Shown piece after piece: positions 46,472 to 54,618 of a DNA stretch of 64,000 nucleotides. This stretch comes from Allocoprococcus comes (GTDB lineage Bacteria; Bacillota; Clostridia; Lachnospirales; Lachnospiraceae). The notes beneath the pieces were generated by a model, which saw only the letters and a program-made list of their open reading frames with translations, searched no databases and had not been told where the DNA came from. Within the stretch, counting starts at the first letter, position 1; the number at the start of each line of letters is the position of its first letter. The position numbers and the translations under genes are program-made. The stretch spans positions 1 through 64,000 of the forward strand of contig NZ_JAAIMM010000009.1 in NCBI RefSeq assembly GCF_013300725.1, written 5' to 3'.

Positions 46472-47092
46472 ATGTTGACATTAAAAGAACTGAAAAAAAT
46501 CGTGAAAGTTGCTGATGTGGAGAAGAGAATCCCAAGCGTGAAATCCTTGAAGGAACACAAAGTTGTAGTAAAGGAAATGATCAATGCAGATACAACAATC
46601 TCTGTTTATGATCACGGATATGTACTTTATACAGCAGGAAATCAATCAACCGTATTTCCGCTTCATAGTTGTGATGACTATGAATATGTGAGTGTAACTG
46701 GCGATAACAAGGAATTCAATAAAGAGTTCTTTGATAATGAAAACTGGTATATCCGTCTGCTGATGGAGGCTGAAGACCGTATGGCATACAGCCAGAGCAA
46801 AATCAGCACCAATCATGGTGTGTTTTCTAACAGCGATGTTACAGATGATGCGGAGATTATGAGAGGATCTTCAAAAGATTTTGTTGACGATGTTATCGAC
46901 AGAGAAATTCTGCATGCGCTGATCAAGGAATTGACAGAGAGGCAAAAGATGGTACTCAATCTGGTTTATTTCGAAGAAATGCGTCAGCAGGATGTCGCAG
47001 ATTATCTGGGAATCAAACAACAGAGTGTAAATGACCTCCTGAACAGAGCATTAAAAACGATGAAAAAAAAGGCGGAAAACGAAGAATTTTAA
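46472..47092 (+). CDS. Sigma-70 region 4-like regulator
   Basis: 206 aa. The C-terminal 60 residues (LTERQKMVLNLVYFEEMRQQDVADYLGIKQQSVNDLLNRAL; shown as landmarks) are a sigma region 4 helix-turn-helix; the N-terminal part is unlike region 2 and not recognised, so it may act with another factor, as for other mobile-element sigma-like regulators. Start 46472 is preceded by AAAGGTGG; the frame opens at 46385. Flanked by the two 35-bp direct repeats. Confidence 0.8.
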   Translation: MLTLKELKKIVKVADVEKRIPSVKSLKEHKVVVKEMINADTTISVYDHGYVLYTAGNQSTVFPLHSCDDYEYVSVTGDNKEFNKEFFDNENWYIRLLMEAEDRMAYSQSKISTNHGVFSNSDVTDDAEIMRGSSKDFVDDVIDREILHALIKELTERQKMVLNLVYFEEMRQQDVADYLGIKQQSVNDLLNRALKTMKKKAENEEF

Positions 47093-47118
47093 AAAAATTT
47101 CAAAAAAATTGAATTAGA

Positions 47119-47153
47119 CCACTGTAAAACAGGCTCTGAGCGTTTCGTTATAT
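47119..47153 (+). repeat. 35-bp direct repeat, copy 2
   Basis: Matches copy 1 except one base (GCTCTGAGC for GCTCTCAGC). It is 413 bp upstream of the adhesin gene, with no gene between. Confidence 0.8.
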
Positions 47154-47386
47154 GAAGGGTTTGCATAGAACACCTTCATGTACCTTGAAAAATGAATAGC
47201 CTGCCCGGAGTGATATTTGATTTGAACATGCATAGAGCGAAAAGCTGCGTGTCTGCCAGAAGAAAACGTATCAGAGATGGAAACTGATATAGGAACGGAT
47301 CCGGGAAAGAAAACAGGAAAACGCTTAAATCTTAAATCAAAATAAAATGTCTGAATCTAAAAAGAGGATGACAGTAGAAATCATGT

Positions 47387-47467
47387 GGCGGTATTTGTGA
47401 CAAACAGGTACCGCCATATATTTGTGCTGTTATCTCAGCTTGTGCTGACTGTCCCAAATAGCACAAA
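47387..47467 (+). promoter_or_regulatory. Two hairpins in the adhesin leader
   Basis: GGCGGTA/TACCGCC (47387-47415) and TTTGTGCT/AGCACAAA (47421-47467) lie in the 470-bp leader of the adhesin gene. No T-run follows. Nothing else is recognised in the leader. Confidence 0.5.
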
Positions 47468-47565
47468 TTTCAGGAAAGGAGGCGATCATCTTCGTATAAA
47501 AGATAATATGCAGAAACTAACAGATAACCATACACAAAAGAATCAGAAAGGAAGGATTTAAGAGA

Positions 47566-50500
47566 ATGAACGTGAAAAAGAAAGCACGCAGGGTGATGTC
47601 CGGTTTACTGACTGCAGTAACGGTTCTATCGACGGTACTCTCTCCCGCTGTTGCCTATGCTTCTGATGATGCTGGATCTGTAAAAAAGATTCCGTATTAT
47701 GAGGAGATCAAGGATCAGTTGGATGAAGATGAAGTGGTAACTGCAAAGGATTATGAGATCAAGGTTGGAGACAATTTCGATGTAAAGAGTGATTATACCG
47801 GTCTTACGATCCAGGATGACAGCAAAGTAAAAGTTACATTTCAGGAAGCAAAAGATGCGGACGGGAATGATTTTTCTACCGATTATGCCAATTCCTATAA
47901 GGCAGTCTATTATGTAGAACCACAGACAACGGATCACCCAACCTACCAGATCAATCGAAAGATCGTGGTAAAAGAAGCGGATCAGCAGAAAGATTCGCAG
48001 TCAGAAAGTTCTTCTGATCAGGATGCTGGTTCTTCCGATAAGACAGAAACTGAGGATTCTGAGGCTGACTCGTCTACAGAGGAAACTGGTGCTGCTGAAA
48101 CGGAGAGCAAAACAGAACTGACAGAAAAAGAATTTGATGCAGAGATCGAAGCAACGGAGAATCAGGAGACCGTTGATCCGGAAACAGGGATCACACTCTC
48201 AGAGGTTATGCAGGAAGCTGTTGACCAGGAAGTTGCTCTTGCGGATCTTGAAGCAGGCGAAAGTATTACTTTTGATATGCCAATGATGCTTGCTTCCGGT
48301 GAAACAGGAACAAAATCAGTCACAGTCACAGCCGGTTCCTGGTACTATTACGCAGATTATGGATTAGGTTCTTATCTGACTTGTCCGTATTATGTGAAAT
48401 GGGGAAGCATCAATGCGACAGCATACTGTGTTGAACCATCGAAAAAAGGACCGGGAAATGGAACTTATACGATCCAGAAACTTGCCGATGGAAAGACACT
48501 TGCAAAGGTCTGCTATTACGGAACAAAAGCAAGTGATGAGAATGGTTTCTTCGATGAGAAACATCCGGATTTTCCGGCAGGAAAGAGATTCATCATTACC
48601 CATCTTGCAGCAGCTTATGCAAATGGATCCAGTGACTGGGCATCCGGAACCAATGCAACAGGAAAGAACCTGGCAATGGAACTTTACAATTATTGTGTAA
48701 ATATGCCGGACATTCCGTCTGTAGATATGAGCTTTTCCGAATCTAATGTAAAGGCTTATGTGGAAGGAAACAGCCAGCGAACAAGCGTGATCACATTCAA
48801 AGCAGATAAACTGCAGACAATCACATTTAAGTTGCCAAGCGGTGTAAAGCTTGTAAATGTGACAACCGGTAAAACAAGTGCTGCAGGAGCAAGTGTAGAA
48901 ATCAGTGGAGGTACACAGTTTTATCTGACAGCACCACTTGATCAGGCAGAGAGCGTCAGTGCTACATTTTCTTCTCGGATGAAGGGAAGCATTGATAAAG
49001 AATACTCTGCTTACAAGATTGTAACAGGATCCGGAACACAGGACCTGGCTCTTGTTTTCGGTGAAGGTGTCGGAAATGAGAAATATGTGGATTTTAAAGT
49101 AACCTGGACAAAAGAATGCAAAGTATCCATTGTAAAGAAAGATCAGGATACAGGAAATGCACTGGCTGGTGCAGTGTACGGGATCTATTCCGATGCTGCA
49201 TATACAAAGCTGATCGCAGAGATGCCTGCAACTGATCAGAATGGTGCTTCACAGCTCACAATGGAGAAAACACAGGAAGTTGTTTATCTGAAAGAAATCT
49301 CTGTTCCAACAGGGTATCAGATCGATACAAAGTCTTATAATGTGACTCTTGCTATCGGAAAGACAACGACCAAAAATGTAACAGACAAACGTGTAAATGC
49401 AAAGATCAACATTGCAAAACAGGATGCTGAGACAGGGAATGCAGCACAGGGTGATGCAACGCTGGAAGGTGCAGTATATGGCCTTTATGCAAGGGAAGAT
49501 ATTGTTCATCCGGATGGAAGAACCGGAACGATCCATAAGAAAGACAGCCTGATCACATCCCTGACAACGGATAAGAATGGCGAAGCTTCTGTATCGGATC
49601 TCTATCTTGGAAAGTATTATCTGAAAGAGCTTAGTGCTCCGGTGGGATACGTACTGGATCCGACAGAACATGAGGTGGACTGTACTTACGAAGGTGCTAC
49701 TGTTCCGACAGTAGAAAGAACTTCTGTATGTAAAGAAACTGTCATCAAACAGCCATTTCAGATCATCAAGGCAGCAAACAACGGGAAGACCGATGCAGAT
49801 CTTCTGCAGGGAGTTGGTTTTTCAGCATGGCTTGTCAGTGATCTGAAAGTAAAAGCAGATGGAAGTTATGATTTTGACTCAGCCAGACCAGTTGTACTGA
49901 CTGCAGATGGCCAGGCAGAAATGTTTACCGATGAAAAAGGATATGCAAGATCGATTCCGCTTCCATATGGAACTTATGTGGTAAGAGAAACCACAAGCAA
50001 ACACAACTATGCACCGGTTGATGATTTTATAGTGAAGATCACAGAGAATCATCCGGATACACCGCAGACATGGCGAGTGCTTCTGGATAAAGAATTCAAA
50101 GCAAAATTAAAGATCATCAAAAAGGATGCAGAAACACAGAAATCTGTACTCCTGGCAAATACAGAATTCAAGGTATATGACCTGGATAACCAGAAATATG
50201 TGGAACAGACAACATCCTATCCGAAGCCAACGGTACACAAATCCTATTTCACAAATGAGGAAGGATACCTGGTACTGCCAAAGAATCTGAAACCTGGCAA
50301 CTACCGGATTGAGGAAGTGACGGCACCCGATGGGTACACAATATCCAAAAACTATGTGACAGTTGCAGTTGATACAGATACTGCTTATCTGACCGATCCT
50401 GTCACAGGAGATGCAGTCATTGATGTGGAATATACCAATGCCCCGGTCAAAGGTCAGTTAAAGATCTATAAACAGGGTGAAGTGTTAAAGGGATTTGATA

Positions 50501-52827
50501 AGGACTTCCAGTATGAAATGGCTGGACTTGCAGGTGCTGAATTTGAAGTCTATGCGGCAGAGGATATCTATACTGCCGATCATCAGGTAGATGCAGATGG
50601 ACAGAGAACTTTGTACTTTGCAAAGGATGCACTGGTGGCAACCGTTACAACGGATACAGATGGTTATGCAACTGTAAAGAATCTTCCACTTGGCAGATAC
50701 TATGTCAAAGAGAAGAATGCACCGGACACTTATGTGTTAAATACGGTGCCGGAAAATGTCGAATTTGCTTATGCAGATCAGGATACCGCAGTGATCGAGA
50801 AAGAAATCTCTGTCACAGATGAACGACAGAAAGTGTCGATTACGGTCGAAAAACAGGATGCTGAGACAGGCAATACAGTAGCCGGAGCAGTGTTCGGTAT
50901 TTACAATGCAAAAGACATTCAGACGAAAGATGGAAAAGTGATCGTCAAAGCAGATACTCTTTTACAGGAAATGACTTCTGATGAAAAAGGTCAGGCAGCA
51001 TGTACACTGGATCTTCCACTTGGAAGCTATTATGTAAAAGAACTGAAAGCACCAGATGGATTCGTATCTTCGGATGAAGTACTGAGATTTGATGCTTCTT
51101 ATCAGGGGCAGGATGTACAGACAGTAACATTAAAATCCGTAAAGAAGAACCAGCCGACAACTGTTGAGATCACAAAATCAGATGCAACAACCGGTGTAGA
51201 ACTGGATGGAGCTTATCTGAAAGTAACGGATAAAGATGGAAATGTAGTAGATAGCTGGACATCTTCCAAAGATGCACCGCATGTGATCAAATATCTGAAA
51301 GTGGGTGAGACTTATACCCTACATGAAGAGTTTGCACCGCATGGTTATCTGGTAGCCAATGATGTGACATTCACAGTCAAAGATACCGGAGAGGTTCAGA
51401 AAGTGGAAATGAAGGACGAGGTACCGGTTGGTGAACTCATCATCAACAAAAAGGGAGAATTTCTGGATTCTGTTACGCTGGCCGATAAGGTCAAAGGTGT
51501 GGTGGAACACATTTTCAACTATGTAACCGGAAAACTGACAGATGTTACGTTTGAAGTCTATGCTGAGGAAGACATTAAGGCTGCCGATGGCGTCAGTGAC
51601 GATTACTATAAAAAGGATGAACTGATCGCAACGATCAAGACAGATGAAACCGGTATTGCAAAACTGGAAAATCTTCCACTTGGTAAATACTATGTGAAAG
51701 AAACAGGAACTGCTTACGGTTATGTACTGGATGGTGAGATTCGTCATGTAGATCTGACTTACGTGGATCAGAATACACCAGTTGTAGTCTATGACAAAGA
51801 CTGGCAGAACAACCGCCAGAGAGTAGAAGTCAATGTACTTAAGAAAGAAAAAGATTCTGACCGTACATTGGAAGGCGCTATCTTTGGATTATTTGCCAAA
51901 GAAGACATTAAGTCTGAGACAACAGGTAAAGTCCTGATCGAAGCCGATGAGATCATTGAGCTGAAATCTACGGATGAAGAAGGAAAGATCACATTTGTTG
52001 CAGATCTTCCAATAGGAGCAACTTACTATGTAAAAGAGCTCTATGCACCGGACGGATTCGTAACCAACGATGAAGTAAAGGAATTTACCTTTGAGTATGC
52101 AGGTGAAGATCAGCCGACAGTCACTTATGATTTTACCTTTGATAATCAGCCAACCGTCGTTGAATTTACCAAATCCAGTCTGACAACCGGAAAAGAACTT
52201 CCAGGATGTAAGCTGAAAGTGGTAGATGCTGATGGAAATATCGTGGATGAATGGACTTCCGGTAAAGAAGCACATGTGATCCGTGAGCTGACTGTCGGAA
52301 AAGAATACACACTGGTTGAAACAAAACCTGCTGATGGTTACGTGACAGCTGAAAGCGTAAAGTTCACGATCAAAGATACTGCCGATGTGCAGAAAGTTGA
52401 GATGAAGGATGATGTAACGAAGGTGAAAATCTCCAAACAGGATATCGCCGGAAAAGAACTTCCGGGAGCGAAACTCACAATCCTTGATCAGGATGGAAAA
52501 GTTGTGGAAAGCTGGACCAGTACAGAGAAAGCACATTACATCGAAATGCTTCCGATCGGAAAATACACTCTCCGTGAAGAAACGGCACCGGATGGCTATC
52601 TGGTTGCAAAAGATGTGGAATTCGAAGTAAAGGATACCTGTGAAGTACAGCATGTAACTATGGTGGATGAGAAAAAACCGGCAGAAAAGACACCGGAAGG
52701 TGGAAAACCTGTCAGTGATTCACCAAAGACTGGGGATAACACCAATCTGTGGCTGTGGTTTATGCTTCTCGGCATTGGTGCGACTGGTACAGGAGCCCTT
52801 GCATTTATGAGAAAAAAGAAACACTAA
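47566..52827 (+). CDS. Large LPxTG-like Cna-B/SpaA surface adhesin
   Basis: 1753 aa. Signal peptide (about 1-32, ending AVAYA), a Glu/Ser-rich low-complexity stretch (145-195), a thioester-type domain (about 258-390, cysteines in LTCPYY and AYCVEP), then about eleven SpaA/Cna-B repeats beginning near residues 517, 612, 732, 848, 964, 1091, 1199, 1290, 1422, 1532 and 1619. The C-terminus has sorting motif SPKTGD, a TM helix and KKKH. Probably anchored by sortase and used for attachment during mating or to host surfaces. A single unbroken frame. Confidence 0.92.
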   Translation: MNVKKKARRVMSGLLTAVTVLSTVLSPAVAYASDDAGSVKKIPYYEEIKDQLDEDEVVTAKDYEIKVGDNFDVKSDYTGLTIQDDSKVKVTFQEAKDADGNDFSTDYANSYKAVYYVEPQTTDHPTYQINRKIVVKEADQQKDSQSESSSDQDAGSSDKTETEDSEADSSTEETGAAETESKTELTEKEFDAEIEATENQETVDPETGITLSEVMQEAVDQEVALADLEAGESITFDMPMMLASGETGTKSVTVTAGSWYYYADYGLGSYLTCPYYVKWGSINATAYCVEPSKKGPGNGTYTIQKLADGKTLAKVCYYGTKASDENGFFDEKHPDFPAGKRFIITHLAAAYANGSSDWASGTNATGKNLAMELYNYCVNMPDIPSVDMSFSESNVKAYVEGNSQRTSVITFKADKLQTITFKLPSGVKLVNVTTGKTSAAGASVEISGGTQFYLTAPLDQAESVSATFSSRMKGSIDKEYSAYKIVTGSGTQDLALVFGEGVGNEKYVDFKVTWTKECKVSIVKKDQDTGNALAGAVYGIYSDAAYTKLIAEMPATDQNGASQLTMEKTQEVVYLKEISVPTGYQIDTKSYNVTLAIGKTTTKNVTDKRVNAKINIAKQDAETGNAAQGDATLEGAVYGLYAREDIVHPDGRTGTIHKKDSLITSLTTDKNGEASVSDLYLGKYYLKELSAPVGYVLDPTEHEVDCTYEGATVPTVERTSVCKETVIKQPFQIIKAANNGKTDADLLQGVGFSAWLVSDLKVKADGSYDFDSARPVVLTADGQAEMFTDEKGYARSIPLPYGTYVVRETTSKHNYAPVDDFIVKITENHPDTPQTWRVLLDKEFKAKLKIIKKDAETQKSVLLANTEFKVYDLDNQKYVEQTTSYPKPTVHKSYFTNEEGYLVLPKNLKPGNYRIEEVTAPDGYTISKNYVTVAVDTDTAYLTDPVTGDAVIDVEYTNAPVKGQLKIYKQGEVLKGFDKDFQYEMAGLAGAEFEVYAAEDIYTADHQVDADGQRTLYFAKDALVATVTTDTDGYATVKNLPLGRYYVKEKNAPDTYVLNTVPENVEFAYADQDTAVIEKEISVTDERQKVSITVEKQDAETGNTVAGAVFGIYNAKDIQTKDGKVIVKADTLLQEMTSDEKGQAACTLDLPLGSYYVKELKAPDGFVSSDEVLRFDASYQGQDVQTVTLKSVKKNQPTTVEITKSDATTGVELDGAYLKVTDKDGNVVDSWTSSKDAPHVIKYLKVGETYTLHEEFAPHGYLVANDVTFTVKDTGEVQKVEMKDEVPVGELIINKKGEFLDSVTLADKVKGVVEHIFNYVTGKLTDVTFEVYAEEDIKAADGVSDDYYKKDELIATIKTDETGIAKLENLPLGKYYVKETGTAYGYVLDGEIRHVDLTYVDQNTPVVVYDKDWQNNRQRVEVNVLKKEKDSDRTLEGAIFGLFAKEDIKSETTGKVLIEADEIIELKSTDEEGKITFVADLPIGATYYVKELYAPDGFVTNDEVKEFTFEYAGEDQPTVTYDFTFDNQPTVVEFTKSSLTTGKELPGCKLKVVDADGNIVDEWTSGKEAHVIRELTVGKEYTLVETKPADGYVTAESVKFTIKDTADVQKVEMKDDVTKVKISKQDIAGKELPGAKLTILDQDGKVVESWTSTEKAHYIEMLPIGKYTLREETAPDGYLVAKDVEFEVKDTCEVQHVTMVDEKKPAEKTPEGGKPVSDSPKTGDNTNLWLWFMLLGIGATGTGALAFMRKKKH

Positions 52828-52895
52828 TTAAATAAGAATGAGCGTTCATGGAAACCGAAAGGAATCTGTGGACGCTTTTTTAGATGGGAGAAACC

Positions 52896-53039
52896 ATGAG
52901 AAATATCATTATTTTTGTTGCTCTTCTGGGAGCAGCGGCAATATTTACAGTTTTGTATTGTCTCATTGCTGCCGGAAGTCAGGCAGAGAAAAAACTGACA
53001 GAAATCATGAGAAAAGAGGAAGAACAGAATGAAGACTAA
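52896..53039 (+). CDS. Small single-pass membrane protein
   Basis: 47 aa: one TM helix (residues 3-27), then a charged tail (KKLTEIMRKEEEQNED). GGGAG precedes the ATG. Its end overlaps the next gene by 11 bp, in keeping with a transfer operon. Family not recognised. Confidence 0.6.
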   Translation: MRNIIIFVALLGAAAIFTVLYCLIAAGSQAEKKLTEIMRKEEEQNED

Positions 53040-53307
53040 TAAAGATCTGATCATAGAACCAAATGCAGCTATTGAGGGAAGAAAGTACAGCGAAGAAAAG
53101 CCATGGTCCTGCAAGTACTGTTACTGGTGGGGAGGCAAAAAGAAAGGCTGTAGCTTGAAACAGTGCCACTATCTGCTTCCGGAAAAGAAAAAAGCAGTAA
53201 AAACAACACCATGTGGTGGCTGTCCGTATGGAAAACATGTTCCATGCATCGGATATTGTATTGCCCGTCTTCATTCTGAAATGAAAGGAAAGAAAGGACG
53301 TGGGTAA
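53029..53307 (+). CDS. Cysteine-rich small protein
   Basis: 92 aa with ten cysteines in pairs (CKYC, CSLKQC, CGGC, CIGYC), suggesting zinc or iron-sulfur binding. AGAGGAAG lies upstream. Sits between the small membrane protein and the PcfB-like gene; function unknown. Confidence 0.68.
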   Translation: MKTNKDLIIEPNAAIEGRKYSEEKPWSCKYCYWWGGKKKGCSLKQCHYLLPEKKKAVKTTPCGGCPYGKHVPCIGYCIARLHSEMKGKKGRG

Positions 53308-53871
53308 TTGCAGGAAGAAGTAAATCAGAAAGTGATCAGCCTGAGCATCCAGGGAGTCAAGATCACTGCCAGTGTGCTAAAAGCAGCCCTTCGGAAGTTC
53401 CTGGAAATGGACAACCGGAGGAAACAGGAAACAACGCAGGTGAAAATGGCTGAAAAGACCGGACGGGCCCAGGAGAAAGGAAGGGAAAAAGCCCGAAAAA
53501 AGATTGAAAAGAAAAAGCCACATGGAAAGCAGACCATCAAGCAACTGAATGCACAGGGAGTACAGCTTTCCAACATAAAGATCACAGATGAAAATATCAA
53601 ATCCTTTGACCGTGTGGCAAGAAAGTACGGGATTGATTACAGCCTGAAAAAAGAAGTCGGTGCTGATCCACCAAAATATCTGGTCTTCTTTAAGGCTAAA
53701 GATGTGGATGTGATGACAGCGGCTTTCCGGGAATATGCCGGAGTAGAACTGAAAAAGAAACAGGCGAAGAAACCATCCGTCAGAAAGAAACTGCAGAAAT
53801 CTGTAGAAAGAAAAGCAAAGCACCGCCAGCGTGTGAAGCAGAGACAAAAATCCAGAGGTCAGGAACGATGA
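53308..53871 (+). CDS. PcfB-like conjugation protein (DUF3801)
   Basis: 187 aa, very basic at the C-terminus. Begins with TTG (read as MQEEVNQKVISLSIQGVKIT), like PcfB of pCF10-type systems, which works with the coupling protein and relaxase. Its stop overlaps the traG start, so the two are translated together. Confidence 0.82.
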   Translation: MQEEVNQKVISLSIQGVKITASVLKAALRKFLEMDNRRKQETTQVKMAEKTGRAQEKGREKARKKIEKKKPHGKQTIKQLNAQGVQLSNIKITDENIKSFDRVARKYGIDYSLKKEVGADPPKYLVFFKAKDVDVMTAAFREYAGVELKKKQAKKPSVRKKLQKSVERKAKHRQRVKQRQKSRGQER

Positions 53872-54618
53872 TCCGGGAAAAATTACAGAAGATCCAGGTC
53901 AAACGACTGGTGATCTTAAATCTCCCATATTTCTTTATCTTCTATGTAGCAGATAAAGGATCCTGGCTGTACCGGCATTGCCTGGGAGAAAGCATGGTCC
54001 AGAGACTTGGCGTGATGTTAGTCAATTTCCGACTGGCATTTTTAAGCTGGCTGCCAAGTATCGCTTTGCAGGATCTTACAGTAGGTGTTCTGGTTGCAGG
54101 TGCATTAAAACTGGTGGTCTACTATCGTTCTAAAAATGCAAAGAAGTTCCGACAAGGTGTGGAGTATGGATCTGCAAGATGGGGAAACAGAAAAGACATC
54201 GAACCCTTTATGGATCCGGTCTTTGAAAACAATGTCATCCTCACAGAAACGGAACGTCTGACCATGAACAGCCGGCCAAAAGCCCCAAAGTATGCCAGAA
54301 ATAAGAATGTGATCGTCATCGGTGGTTCCGGATCCGGAAAGACAAGATTCTATGTAAAACCCAATCTTATGCAGATGACGGATCACGTGTCCTATGTGGT
54401 CACTGATCCGAAGGGAACGATCATCGTTGAATGCGGGAAGATGCTGGTAAATGGAGGATACCGGATCAAGGTATTAAATACGATCAACTTTAAAAAGTCC
54501 ATGCATTACAATCCGTTCCATTATATCCGGAGTGAAAAAGACATCTTAAAGCTGGTCAATACCATTATTGCAAATACCAAGGGTGAAGGCGAAAAATCAA
54601 CGGAAGATTTCTGGGTCA
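53868..54618 (+). CDS. traG: TraG/VirD4 coupling protein, exon 1
   Basis: First 250 codons plus one base of a VirD4-type ATPase that brings the relaxase-DNA complex to the mating channel. TM segments near 15-30 and 55-85, Walker A GGSGSGKTRF (about 145-154), VTDPKGT. The reading frame is cut after TGGGTCA by a group II intron; without splicing it stops at 54671. Joining to 57370 restores WVKAERLLY, as in intact relatives. Confidence 0.9.

Noticed and set aside
52838-53032. 64-codon frame after the adhesin gene
   Set aside because: Shadow of the 47-aa membrane protein in another frame; the latter has a ribosome site and a clear TM helix.
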